Positions 1-12,500 of a DNA stretch of 64,000 nt are shown here, piece by piece; the first letter of the stretch is position 1, and every line of letters starts with the position of its first letter. The stretch spans positions 1-64,000 of the forward strand of contig SAXG01000057.1 in NCBI GenBank assembly GCA_012932865.1, in the 5' to 3' direction. The notes under the pieces were generated by a model, which worked only from the letters and a program-made list of their open reading frames with translations, ran no database searches and had not been told where the DNA came from. Both the position numbers and the translations under genes were made by a program. Source of the DNA: Amylostereum areolatum (lineage: Eukaryota; Basidiomycota; Agaricomycetes; Russulales; Stereaceae).

Positions 1-1434
1 CGCACTGGAGGTCAGGAAGGATGTCCTTCCATTCTGGATATGGGAGCGGCGCGCGTCAGTGGCAGGAAAATGACGGGGCAAACGAAGCAGCGTACTCTTT
101 TCGTCGAGTGGCTCGCGCACATTGACACCCCAATGGGTGGATAGCTGACTGTCATGCCAGTCGGTCTCGGTGTACCCCAAGTCGAACAAGCGCTCCTTGA
201 TACTGTGAGACGATGGTGAGCCTATGCAAGCCGCAAACAGATCTCCAAACGTACGTCTCCATTCGCTCCCTTGCAATGGCCTGCTCGCGTCTTCGTGTAT
301 CCCTCGCCTGCCAGTCGCTGCACACCTTCAAGTGCTGTATTGCGTAGTTGAGTGATGCAATATCATGATCTGACGAAAGAAGATACACACCGCCTGGCGT
401 CCTTCTAGCATCGTCTTCTTTTCCCGGACCAACGTTCGGGTTGCGTTCTGCCAGCCGTTAAGTCCATCTTCCTTTTGACACTCTTCAGCGCCGCCATCCA
501 CAGCTCGAAGAATTCGTCGGCTGCGTCCTTCTCGTATACCAATCCATGGTATAACTGCCTGTGGTTTGTCTGCATCATGCGATGTGTTAGTTGCGGGCAC
601 ACGGCTTGACAATCACCGAGGATGCTTACGAGGTACAAATGGGACGACATTTTCGACCCCGAGTACATCGCCCGCGCGTCCATACATTTTCGGAAGTTTG
701 TCCTTAAGATAGCTCCAACCCACCAGCCTGGAGGCATTGGATTATATAAGGAAAGCGTGCGCGTAGATATGGCTGGTAAACGTACTTTGTCGGGGCACAC
801 GAATCGCATATGCGCTTGCGGAGTGGAAGAGAATGGGGGTTCGTTGTTTTGTTCCCGCAATGCTATCGCGGAACCGTCAGCGCGCGCGAAGGAAACAAAG
901 AGCGAAAGAACTCACATGGCACTCTTCACGAAACACGTGGGCCCATCCCGCAAGGCGACATACCCAGTGGACGTGGGGGGCGTCCAGAGGCGTATTTCCT
1001 GCATGACGACTCCCACACTGGTCGGAACTTCCTCGAAGTGAGACGTGCGCAGAAGCGCTTGTTGGTCCCAGGTCAGCCGAATGAGATCGGCGGGATGCAG
1101 CCCGCTTCGTAATCTAAAGGAATAAGCGAAGTGAGTCCCATCGACATCCTGAGTGAGAGTGGGATGCGAGAAACGCACCTCTAGAAAGACATCCAAATGG
1201 TCTTCGGCGAGGGTCGTTGAAAGGGGTCGGACCGAACGTTGAATCTCATGATAAATGACTTTCTTCGTCTTCGCGATCCTCTTCTGTGGCCGCTCTGATA
1301 TCATGCGCGTGTCAGTACAATCAGGTAGGGTGGTAATAACGACGCGATTTCGGACCTTGTCCTTTTCGTTGAACGGGTTGAGCATCTCGCTTGGCGACAG
1401 TTTTGCGCTTCGCTTTGCGAGGCGGGGCAGGCAT
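1..1434 (-). pseudogene. F-box protein gene, left-arm copy (5' part, frameshifted)
   Basis: Mirror of the gene starting at 40792. The ATG is the complement of 1432-1434, and the gene runs out of the window at position 1. The F-box core, with HPADLIRLTW followed by a residue series typical of Agaricomycete F-box proteins, is recognisable across an intron. Compared with the right copy, this arm has an extra G in the codons just after the F-box exon (near 945) and one A fewer in the A-run of the later exon (near 472). Both shift the frame. However, it keeps a glutamine codon (394-396) where the right copy has TAG. It is probably non-functional, unless the single-base differences are sequencing errors. 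Confidence 0.7.
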
Positions 1435-1866
1435 TAGGGCTTTACGGTAAAGTTTGAGGTTCAAGGAAGGGTGCGGGTGCGGTGGTCGTGGTCAGAGGTC
1501 AAGAGGTTGCAATTGGAAAACCAAGGTCAAGTCGACTTCGGCAAGAACAATGGAGATAGTCACGTGGATTATATAAGTAGTGATCTTCCCGGCCGGGCCC
1601 CGGTGTCCCGACTCCCGAGTCACCCGTCGCCGCCGTCCTTACTACCACACTCTCAAAGCAAACATCTACTCTCCCTATATTGCGCATTCCTCATTCTCAC
1701 AAGCATTTCAGTGAACGGAACGCGGATATCCTTATTATTTCAGAAGAATTGACCTCAGAAAGGTCATGGTGTAGCAGGACGTGTCACGTCAGGCGTGCGC
1801 TTGCGCAGGAGATTTTCGAGCCCTCGGGCGACCTGAAAAGTTTGGGCGGGTGCCATACTTCGGATG
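1435..1866. promoter_or_regulatory. Upstream region of left F-box gene
   Basis: There is no convincing gene in this stretch. It contains a TATA-like TTATATAA next to CACGTG (about 1562-1577), mirrored at about 40650-40670, which could be promoter elements of the F-box gene. The outermost part (1750-1866) continues into sequence that in the right arm adjoins the formate-dehydrogenase-like relic. Confidence 0.45.
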
Positions 1867-1867
1867 C
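1866..1867. other. Deletion junction (5094 bp missing from left arm)
   Basis: Base 1867 pairs with 35266 and base 1866 with 40361 in the right arm, so 35267-40360 is absent here. The two right-arm breakpoints (GCTGCG/GTGGCC and CTAAT/CATCCG) share no evident microhomology, as after simple end joining. The deletion truncates the acid phosphatase and removes a whole F-box gene. Confidence 0.93.
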
Positions 1868-3659
1868 GCAGCGGCGCGTCCGCGCCCAGCCCGAGCCCCT
1901 TCGCGAGCCGGACGAGCGAGCCGTCGTGCCCGACGTACAGCCGCGCCTTGTAGCCTTCGCTCCCGTCGCGGAACGCGGCGAAGTTGCGCGCGAGCTCGGC
2001 GAACATCACGCCTGGCCCGTCAGCGCTCAGCAATCGGGATATCGGCGGGCGGGAGACGGAACGTGCGCGCGCACCGAAGGTGAGCTGGACGTAGGCCGTG
2101 GCGTTCGGGGCGGCGTTCCAGATGTAGCTGGGTTGCGGGGCGACGTCAGCGGAGGAAGGGAAGGGGGGGGGGGGGTGACGTGAGGAATGGAAGGGGAGGG
2201 GAAGGGCGGCGTGAGGAATGGAAGGGGAAGGAGGAAGCGAACGAACGAACGAACGCACGCACTTGTACTCGAAATCGCCCAAGGCGTGCACCGCGTCCGC
2301 GTCCCTCCGCCGCGACGCACGCGCCGGTGGCGTTGCACGGCAGAGGGTGTCCGTTGCACGTGCGCGCGGTGAACGTGTCGAAGAAGTGGTCGTCTGTGCC
2401 GGAGAGTGTTTTTTTTTTTTTCGTCAGCGAGAAACCCGAGGCGGGGGGAGGGGGGAGAGGGGGGAGGAGGAAGGCGGCACGGGTATGGCACTCACACCAG
2501 GAAGACCAGGCGTCGAGCCCCGCCGTGCCGAGCGTGGCGTCGAGCCGCGCCTGCAGGTCCGCGAAGGCCGTCAGGTGGTCCGTCCACGCGGGCACGGCCT
2601 GGTACGCGTCGCGGATGGCGTCCGCGCCGGGGCACGCGTAGCTCGGGACGAGCGAGTCGATCTGCCGGCGTGTTTTCCCCAGGGTAAGTGTCCATGCGTT
2701 CGCGCGGCGGGGGGGGGACGACGCACGGTGGAGGGCTCGACGGCGACGGGCCAGACGCGGTTCGCGGTGGACGGGTCCATGCCGCGGAGCAGGCCGCTGG
2801 CGACTTGCATCGTGCGGGCGCTGGGCGAGACGCGGATGGCGATCTCGTCCGGGGCGACGGCGGAGAGGAAGTGGAGGGTGTGGTGGTAGACGGACCACAG
2901 GTCCTGCCCGGCGGTAAAACGGCGGTGAATCAGCGACGGGAGTGGGACCGGACGCGCGCATACATCGACCCGCGCGCAAAAGAAGAGGAAGGTGAAGAAG
3001 ATGAAGAAGAAGAAGAGGGCAGACGCTCACCGTCCGTGCTGCACCGCGTCCTCGAACCCGCCCCGCGTCAGCTGCCCCGCCTCGCACGTCCCGTTCCATA
3101 CCAAGCTCCGAAACGGGTGCGCGCCCGGCGTCTCGGTCAGCGGACGCACCTGCGCGCCGCCGCCGACGTAGTCCAGCTGCTCGATGTCCGCGCAGTCCCA
3201 CCCCGCGGCGGGGTTCAGCGCGTTCTCGTCCGGGTAGAGGTTGTCGGGCGTGCGCTGTGCGTGGACAAGGGAGTGGGGTGTGGGAGGGCGTGGTGTGTGG
3301 GCGGCGAGGGTGTGGATGGGAACGAGAGGTGGGGGCCGTGGGGAGGTGTGAACGAACGGATGAGTGGGGGAAGAGCATGTAGGTCGGGGGGGGCACGCAC
3401 CTTGTGATGGCGCATCATCCCGTTCAGATACACGAGCACCGCGCCGTCGGGCGCGCGGTAGTGCGCGGCGTGGACGTGCGGCGCGTTGCAGTAGTTGTAG
3501 GTGTTCCACGGCAGCGCGCGCGGGGTCGTGGACGCGTTGTAGATCCCGGTGCCGTTGAAGCCGGGGCCCGGGTCGATGGGGGGCCGAGCGGGCCGGTTGG
3601 ACTCGGAGGTGGGAGAGGAGGTAGGGGAGGAGGAGGGTTGTCGTCGTCGTGGAGAGCAT
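1867..3659 (-). pseudogene. Histidine acid phosphatase, left-arm copy truncated by deletion
   Basis: Mirror of the gene at 33480-35564. The start codon is the complement of 3657-3659. Signal peptide, the RHHK/RTP catalytic motif across the first intron, and the HD motif (GHDGS) are all still present. The reading frame then meets the 5.1-kb deletion just after the residues GADAPLR. The last part of exon 7 and all of exon 8 are missing, replaced by unrelated sequence. Splice sites upstream look preserved. A shortened protein could still be made, but it would lack the conserved C-terminal roughly 70 residues. Confidence 0.85.
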
Positions 3660-4047
3660 TTGTGCGTCGGAACTGGTCAATGGGGATGGGGTGCTGCACT
3701 GGCAGACGCCCCCGTGCCGCTTGTACTTATCGGAACTCAGGAACTCTGAATAAGCTATCCAGTAGTGATACGTTTGGGACGAACGTGCTCGGGAGACAGC
3801 GATAAGCCGTCCTCGCGTCCTCGCCAGACGTGAATGAGGGAGACGCGCGCGCGCGAGGGAGAAAGCAGGCGCCGTCATCGACGTCGACCGAACTTCAACA
3901 TATCCCATCGGCGAAGGTGCGACGCACATATGCACACACGCCGACGACGTCACGTTGCTTTTTCATATTCCACCCGGCGAACCCGGAGTCGGTTCCAATC
4001 GTAGATAAGTACGGAGGACGAGACGCGCATACATGCACCACCGGCCG

Positions 4048-4631
4048 TCACCCTTCCACCTCTTCGCGGGGATGCTGTGGGCGTACATGCAGACCTCGGT
4101 CAGTGCGTAGTACGGGCATGCAAAGGCCACAAAGAGACACAAACCGTACGCAACCGCCATTCGTTGCCCGTGTCCAGCACGATAGCCTCGTTGATCGTCC
4201 TACCCCCCTCCCTTCAGCCATCCACCCACAAAAAAAGGGGGGAAACACCACACAAAACGCACCGAATCATGATCTCCTCCCCCGTCAGCCCCGCCACGTC
4301 CCCCCTGGGCGTGACGAACGGCGAGCCCGCGTGCGCGCACGCCTCCCCGAGCGCGCGGAGGCAGCCGGCCATCGCGGGCGTGTACAGGAAGTAATTCTCG
4401 TGGATCTTCGGCCGGGCGCACTGCGCGCGGGGCGCGGCGAGGCAGACGAGGTCGACGAGGAGGTCGTCTGGCCCTGGTGCGGTGTGCATCGCGGCGGTGC
4501 GGCCGGGGCTGGCGAGGGCGGTGCGGATGTAGGCGGGGAGGGCGCGCCGGGGGACGACGTCGACGGAGACGAGCTGCACCATCGACAGAAGAGGGCCGCC
4601 CCCGTTGTCGTCGTCGTCGTCCGGGGCGGGG

Positions 4632-4668
<37 letters not shown>

Positions 4669-5608
4669 TGGAATGCGGCGGGGGAGCAGACGGGGACGAG
4701 GTCCCAGGTGAGGCGGACGACGGCTTCAGCGGGGCTGGAGGGCCAGGGGGCGCTGCGGCGGTCGAGGGCGAGTTTGCGGAAGACGAGGTAGACGAGGGTT
4801 TGTTGGATGAGCGGGATGTACATCGCGCGCGAGCCGAGGACGAGGATCTTGTTCTCGTGCACGGCCTTCTTCGGGATTGTGCGTTGGCAGAAGCGCTTGT
4901 GAGCTGGCCTGGAAGAGGGGGAGGGAGTAAGGATCCGAGCGCGATGCGGAGGAGAGGGGAGGGCAAAGACGGGGTGGGTGGACTGACCAGTCTGCTTTTT
5001 GGCACTGGGCGGCGGGGCGGGGACTCGTCAGAGGAGGGGAGAAGGCGGGAGAGGGGGGAGGGGACGCACGTGCTTGGTGCAGTAGAGCGCGGTCTTGCAC
5101 TGCGAGGGGAGGGCCATGGGGATGAGCGGGCGGGCGGGAAAAAGGGGAAGAGGAGGACGGGCCTTGGAGCAGAGCATGCACTCCACGCGCTCGCCGCACT
5201 TGGAGCAGTACTGGATCGGGCGCGCCGTCGTGCGCACCGTCTCCCCGATGGGCGTGTGCAGCGCTTGGTCGAGCTTGGCTTCGAACTGCGCTGGCGGCAC
5301 CGACGCGATCCTGGGGCGCACGAAGAGCGTGCGGGGTCCGTGTCAGCGTCGACGAAGCTGATGCAGAGGGAGCGATGGTTGACGCGTGACGGGCCACGTA
5401 CAGCTCCTCCGCTCTATCGCGCGCGCTTCCCGGACGCTCTAGGCATTCGAGGACGTCGCCGCCCAGCGCGAGCTTCGCCATGATCTCCTCGGCCGTCATA
5501 TTCGCCGTGCTGTCCGTGCGAGGGGCGGTCAGCGGGGGGGGAGAGGGGCGGGCGGGTCACGTACACTCTGTCGAAGATGCGGTCGTGCGCTTGCGAGCTC
5601 GAGGGCAT
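4048..5608 (-). pseudogene. MYND-finger protein, left-arm copy with frameshift in GCC repeat
   Basis: Mirror of the gene at 31537-33092. The start is the complement of 5606-5608 and the stop lies at 4048. The MYND cysteines and most exon borders are the same as in the right copy. In the large exon, the GCC (alanine) run at about 4630-4670 is expanded and the adjacent sequence lacks 5 nt present in the right arm. The alanine run therefore continues into an arginine-rich frame, and the downstream Asp run and conserved C-terminus fall in another frame. The C-terminal half would be lost. Confidence 0.8.
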
Positions 5609-6244
5609 GGTGCGGATGGAGGAGCCAGGGAGGGAGTCGGGTGGGATGCTTGATGTTGAGCTTGGGGTCTTTATGCTCCCGTCGACGTCGCCGTTCAATG
5701 GAGGAGTACTGTATTAGCACGCGGACTGTCGCCGCAGACTGCAATCGTGAATGCTCTCATCAGACTCTGCGCGCAGATCGTGTGGTGGATCCTCCCCCGC
5801 CTCGAACAACAGAATCGGAAGACGCACAATGGAAGGAAAAGCGCGGATCGGCGCCGCGATGGTGATGTCGGTGCGCGTGCGACATGTTCTGCTGCGAGCT
5901 GGTCAGGGCCAAACTACAGTCCTCGTCGACAGATAGGGCATGGCAGTCGGTGGTGGGTGGCCGATACTTGAGGAGAACTGGGGGGATGGGAAAATCAGCG
6001 AAAGAGGTTGCGGGAGGCGCCACACACCCGCGTGCTGAACATAATTCAAAAATAGGTTCAGCATCCGGTTCCGTCCAACTTTACATGGTGTAGTGTAGCC
6101 GGTTTTGAAAGCGGACGCTCCATTGAAGGCGGCTACACTAAGGGGATCTTTGTGGTCCCCCCCTTCCTCTTTTTTGTACTCAGGAGTCGGTGTCGCTGCT
6201 CGGTAATTGTAAGTGCCTCATGCATTGAAGGCTTGACCGGTGAA
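5609..6244. other. Intergenic stretch upstream of left MYND gene
   Basis: No supportable gene. The part next to the MYND start holds its presumed 5' flank. The rest is unique-looking AT-richer sequence mirrored at 30906-31536. Confidence 0.5.
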
Positions 6245-8571
6245 CCCCAGTGGAAACCAAAACTTCGACACTAGAGCCCGGTGGTTCAGACCTGGTTCAG
6301 AACCGGTTCAGAACCCCTCCCTGAACCAAGGCTGGAACCAGGTTGGAACCAGGTTCCGAACTCTTTCCCAGCTGGTGTCTGTCACACTGTGTGACATGTT
6401 CAGAGGTTCTGAACCTGCCCAATTCCCAAAACACAACAAAAAACTAGTTTCAACTTTGTTTTCGCGAGTGGGTTCAGATTCAAGTCAGCAACATTTTTGT
6501 TTCATACTACACTACTTTGTAGGCTACTACATTCTGACTCTAATGAAGCTACAAGTGTGACTACAAGAGTGGGAACACAAAAATGAGATAGGCCGATGAG
6601 TGGTTAGGTTAGGGTTAGGTGGCGGAAAGGGGAAGCATCATAGCATGGCAGGGCGGGAGGAGTGGCAGGGGAGGGCAGGACAGAATGGGAGGAGCGATGA
6701 GCAGTGGAAGTGGAGATGAGGAAGATGACGGCAAAGACATGCGGATGCGTAGTATGACGGCGGTAGCGAGCGACGGCGGGAAGGTCGAGCGGGGGCGCGA
6801 CGATGGTGGTGGTCAGGTTGAGGGGAAAGTGAAACAAACCGCAGCAGGAGGGCTCGAGGTGACGCTGAGTCAGCGCTTTCCTTTTTGGGTTGCACGCGAG
6901 GTTCAGACCTCGACTCCGTTGTGACAGAATGTAACACTGGCTCAGGTTCGGAACTCGGTTCAGAACTCGGTTCAGAACCGGGTTCGGAACTCGTGGGCTC
7001 CAGTGTCGAAGTCCTCGTGGAAACGGCACTTTTTCACCTCGATTCTCAGTGATTTCTCACGCGGAAATCACTGAGAACCTCTGTGAATCCAAGGCAATCG
7101 AAAAAGTGAGACAAAAATCGACTTCTCTGATGGAAAGTGCATTGCCCACGATTTAGAGATATTTCTAGCCGTCTCGCAGCCGTCTCCTCTGTGTAAATCA
7201 GCAGGAAATATATCGTCTGGCCTCTTTTTCAGTGGGTTCTCCCGTCCGCATCAATCGCCAACAATGTTCGGTTCTAGCTTCTTTCGACCCCTCTATACAA
7301 TTCACACCAATTATGGGGATGAGAAACACACATGTATAATTGGTTCATATAGGTACTCTACAATACATGCTATCAATACAGTAAGACTCTAATTAACTAA
7401 TTGTAAGTAACACTCCTGCCCCGCACGCATGAACATCTCGTTCTCGTAAAGTTCTTGCCTTGTGGGCGGCCATGGCATGGAGTATGTAAGTACACTGGGG
7501 CGGCAAGGGCGGCGAGAAGGACAAGGCGGCTGGAACGGGTCGGGCAGGAGATGAGAGTGGCCTGTGTAGCGAGAGAGACAAGGGCCGCAAGAGTAGTGAA
7601 GCGACGGGCGGCAGGACTGGCAGGCGACGGGGTCAATGAGAGCAGCGGGCGACGGGTCCAGCGGGAGGGGCGTGCGACGGGACCAATGGAAACGACGGGA
7701 GACTGGAAGTGACAAGAGCGACAGGCAACGGGAGTGATGAGGGCGGCGGGCAACAGGCGACGGAAGTGACGGGCGACGGGAGCGATGAGGGCGACGGGCG
7801 GCGAGAATGACGAGGGCGCCGGGAGTTACGAGAGCGACGGGCGAAAGAACGGGAGCACCAGACAGCGGGCGCGACAGGACTGGTGGACAACCGAGGGCGA
7901 CGAGGACAACGGGGAAGCGACGAAGACAACGGGGGGGGCGACGAAGACAACGCCGAGGACGAGGGGACGGTGGTGGTGGTGGTGGTGGTGGTGGTGGTTG
8001 GTTGAGAGAGAGAGAGCAAAGAGAGGGCGACGACCAAGCATCGAAGCAAGTTTAGCGAACACATGACGAACTCGCACTCACAATGTGCGAAGTCCAATTG
8101 TCCCCAGTCAGAACACCCCAAGCCACTACATACATATTTACTATGAACGCAAGAGCGCGAGTTTGAAGCTGGATCTCCAGTCCAAGGCTAGCTCATGCAA
8201 ATTGTCAAACAATGCTTTGCAAACGGTGCGGAAGGCCTTCAAGGGAGAATTGGGGGAGAACACGTACTAACTTACTGAGCTTAGAGGAACACAACAGCCT
8301 TACTTGATAATGGCAGACTTAGTGATTCGCGTGTATTTCGCATCCAGGTGGTGTGAAAGGACAGCAATCGACTAGAATAGAAAACAGGCGTAACGAAGAC
8401 ACAAGGACTGCGAAATGCACGGCTCGGCAGCAACCCGACGAGGTCTTCAGCAAATCTCCCACGCTCCCATCACGAATGTGACGCGTCAATCACTCTCAAT
8501 TCACAGAAATATCTGTTTTTGGCGGTTGAATCATCGGGAATCGAGGTGAAAAAGTGCTGTTTCCACTGGGG
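6245..8571. mobile_element. TIR element with 5-bp target duplication, left-arm copy
   Basis: Mirror of 28584-30900. The ends are CCCCAGTGGAAAC at 6245 and its reverse complement ending at 8571. They are flanked by GTGAA on both sides (6240-6244 and 8572-8576), consistent with a 5-bp target duplication. No transposase is seen. The interior has GGTTCAGAACC-type palindromic repeats, a telomere-like tract and a GC-rich imperfect repeat with a CAC/GTG run. Confidence 0.6.
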
Positions 8572-8576
8572 GTGAA

Positions 8577-9041
8577 CATTGAACCGTGAACATGAACAGT
8601 CACGGTCGCCCTTTGTGGAATGTCAATGCGTATATACAGTGACCAAGATTCAGTTGAAGTAGTCTCAATCCCGCAGAACACCCCTGCAGTATCAAGGTTG
8701 TACGTAGTATTTATCTAACCAGCCTCGGTGGTACTGCATCAGCAATTTGTCGAATTTTGTTTTGTTGTTTTGAATGGTTGAGACCATATTTGAGGTGTTG
8801 AGGTGTTGTCACCAGTTGTGACGTTGGCTAAACACGTGCCAACTGGGATGAGTACTCAACAATACACCAATATCTCATAAACTACCCAGGTTTGAACACA
8901 ATACGAGAACTCTATGCAACAGGCTTCCCATCTCCACCAACAACATGAGCAATACCTTAGTATTTACACTTGGGCTGGCTAGCTTGTTGAAACAAGTGTG
9001 ACTTGGAAGTTCTCTTGGATATACTATAGAAGTTTACTTTC
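8577..9041. other. Intergenic stretch between TIR element and chromovirus
   Basis: AT-rich sequence with no recognisable gene, mirrored at 28119-28578. It ends with CTTTC, the target duplication of the chromovirus. Confidence 0.5.
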
Positions 9042-9500
9042 TGTCAGCAACGACTAGTGCGACAGCACCAAGTTACGACACAGCTGACTAGAAGATGAGG
9101 ACGACAGAGGGAGAGCCGATCAGACACGGCGACAGACGAGGGAAAGCAAGCAAAGTCGGTAGAATTGACTAGCTCGAGATAAGGAATATGTACAGCGAGA
9201 GCGAGCCTTATATACACAAGAGGAGAGAGACTTAGGTAAGCAACCAATACACGGCGATCAGTAAGCAGACCAAGTATAAGTAAGCAGTCGTATGTAAAAG
9301 AGCACAGCATGAGTCAGTATCGTACAGCATGAGTCAAGAGAAAGGAGTCAGACCCGGACCGAGATGAGTCACGTGGGTCCGGGCGGGATATAGATGAGCC
9401 GGGTCCGGGCCAAGGTGGAGCCGGACCGGTGATAAGTCGATAAGTCCTAAAGCGTGTAACCGATGTAAAGTAAAAAGAAAATTATAGACCGTTCATGACA
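9042..9500 (-). repeat. 3' LTR of left chromovirus
   Basis: 459 bp, TGT...ACA ends, one base longer than its three sister LTRs because of an extra G near 9108. Confidence 0.93.
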
Positions 9501-12500
9501 TCACCCCTTCCTTAGATTCGACGTCCTCGTCGTAATCAGATCCAGTTTCTTCCTCCGACAGGAGTTTCCAACGATTAAGGCGTGCAGGTTTCGGGGCACC
9601 CGGATGTTCACGGTGGAAGTCGTCAATGCGTTTCTTGGCATTCTGGAGATTGGTGAGAGGCTCCCAAGTATTGTCATTGTCTGGGTAGCCTTTCCATTTG
9701 ACGAGGTACTTGAAGCCGCGACCAACCTTCTTGGAGTCTATAATTTTTTCGACCTCATAGACTTCCTCTCCTTGGACTAACTCTGGCGGTGGAGGTGTAG
9801 GTGCTTTCTGATTGTCAAAGGCGGGACCGTTGTGTGGAGATAGGAGGGACTCGTTGAAGACCGGATGTTTTCGTGACCAGGATGTAGGGAGGCGAAGCTT
9901 GTAAGCCGATGCTCCGACTTTCTCCAGGATTTCGAAAGGACCAAAGCGCTTGTCATCTAGCTTTTGCATAGGACGTGCCGTTTTGATTACGGTTTGGCCA
10001 TCTCTGGTCTTGGCTTCCAGCCAGACGAAGTCGCCAATTTTGTAATCTATTGGTTCGTCCTTCTTGCGATCGTAAAAGCGCTTTTGATCGTCCTGTGCTG
10101 CCTTTAGCGCAGAGCGGGCTTCCTCATAGATGTCTCGCATGCGTTGTGCAAACTCGTTCGCCGATGGGTTGTCTGTTTCACGTCGAGGGTTTGTCCCCAG
10201 GTAGAGTTCCCGACCATAGTTGGCAAAGTTGGGAGACATCCCAATCGAACTATGGACCATGTTGTTGAGCGCAGTCATGGCAAGTGGGAGGTAACGTGTC
10301 CAATTGTCCTGTCGTTGATTGACGAAGATGCGAAGGTAGTTTTCCATGGTCATGTTGGAGCGTTCGGTCTGTCCGTCCGTCTGAGGGTGATACGCCGTGG
10401 ACGGGTTCCCTTCAATGCCTAACAGTTGGAACAATGCCGTGGTGAATTTGGAGACAAACACGCTGCCACGGTCGCTGACGATCTTTCTAGGAATTCCATG
10501 ATGGGGGACCACCTCAGCGTAGGTACTCGAAGGCGAGTTCGTCCTCCGTTAGGTCTTTGGTCGTGGCCCAGAATACAACCTGCTTGGTACCCATGCAGTT
10601 CACATTGCAGATGGCGTCTTTTCCATCCGAGACTGGGAGCGGCATGACAAAGTCGATGGATACATGCTCCCAAGGCGCTTGTGGCGGGTCATGTGGGTGG
10701 AGTGGAGCGGCAATGCGATCATGTCTAATCTTGGTACGTTGGCAGGTCTCACATCCTTCAACATATTTCCGGACATCGTCTCTAATGGCAGGCCACCAGT
10801 AGTTGCGCGTGATGAGCTCATGGGTCTTGTATCGTCCTGGATGACCGACAAGCGGGCCGTCATGATGAGCTTGGATGATGTCTGCACGGAGTCCTTTGTC
10901 TCTTGGGACATAGAGTCTGTGTTGCCAGGTGATCGTTCCATCTGCGTGTTCCAGCCATCCCTTCACTTTGAGTGCTAAGGCGCGTTCTACTGCATGGTCT
11001 CGGAGTAAGGTAGCCTCCTGAATCCGCTCAATGAAGACATTGTCAGGTCCAATGGTTATAATTCCTGCATGGTTGAGGGCGCGAAAGAGTTCTGGTTTCA
11101 GGAGGACAATGTTTTCATTGTCTTTCTCCCCCTTCTCAAGGCCCGCTAGTCGGGAAATAGCATCGGGTTTACCCATTGTTTTGCCAGGCTTGTGGAGTAG
11201 CGTACAATGATACTCTTGTAGCTCCGTTAACCATCGTGCTTGTCTCCGATTTAGCTTCTGCGCCTTGCGGAAGTACGTGAGATTGCGATGATCCGACCAG
11301 ATTTCAAACTCCTGTCGTGCCCCCATGAGGTATTGTCTCCATTCCTCTAGCGCCGTCATGATAGCCAGTAATTCCTTGTCATAAATCTCATAGTTCCTCT
11401 CAGCTTCGCTGAGGGACTTTGAGAGGAAGGCGACCGGGTGCCATTTGCCATTGTCCTGTTGTTGCGAAAGTACCGCGCCCGTGGCATAGTCAGAGGAGTC
11501 CGCCTCGACACGGAACTGCCCATCGTCTGTAGGGATTGCTAGAACTGGCTGCGATGTTATACGTCGCTTGAGTTCCTCAAAAGCCTCCTGCTGTGGGGTG
11601 TCCCAGACCCATTCCGTCTTCCCAGTGAGTTTAGTCATTGGGTGAGCAATGCCGCTGAAGTCCTTGATAAAGCGACGGTAGAAGTTGCAAAAGCCCAAAA
11701 ACGATTGAAGTTGTTTCTTCGTTTTGGGGGCTGGCCAATTGGTGATTGCCGCGACCTTTGCTGGATCCATGCGAACCCTTCCTCCGCCGACAATCATGCC
11801 CAGGTATTCGATTTCTGCCTTCTCAAACTCGCACTTTTCTGGCTTTAGATAGAGTTTGTTTTCTCGCAGGATCCGAAGGACCTCCTTGACTATCCGACGA
11901 TGTTCTTCTAGCGTATGTGTGAAGATGAGGATGTCGTCCAAATAGACGACCACGACTCCTTGGTGGATCAAGTCTTTGAACAGGTCATTCATCATGGCTT
12001 GGAACGTAGACGGGGAGTTGGTGAGTCCAAAGAACATGACCGTAGGCTCGTAGAGACCTTTGTTCGTGCGGAATGCAGCTTTCCACTCGTCCCCTTCTTT
12101 AATCCGAACATTGTTGTACCCCCATCGGACATCGAGCTTGGTAAAGTGCCGTGCTCCTTTAAGTTTGTCAACCAACTCTTGGATGAGCGGGAGCGGGTAA
12201 CGGTTCTTTATTGTCATCTCATTGAGCTTTCGATAGTCCTGCACAGGACGTAGCGAGCCGTCTTTTTTCTTGATGAAGAAGAATGGGGAGGCCATGGGTG
12301 ATTTGGACGGTTGGATCCGGCCAGATCTCAGGTTCTCTTCCAAAAAGGCGTCCAGTTGCTTCTGCTCGTCCAATGTGAGGGGGTAAACTTTGCAATCGAC
12401 CGGTTTGAAGTTAGGAGTGAGCTCAATGGCGTGGTCCCATGGGCGTCGCTCAGGGAGCTTGTCGAAGTCGTCTTTGTCAAAGATGTCCTTGAATTCGTGG

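Noticed and set aside
2146..3396. 416-codon frame running through phosphatase introns in the left arm
   Set aside because: Mixes intron and exon sequence; the spliced model explains the conserved motifs.
9044..9310. Repeated 73-88 codon frame in every family 1 LTR
   Set aside because: Lies within the LTR, overlaps its TATA box and start region, no coding character.
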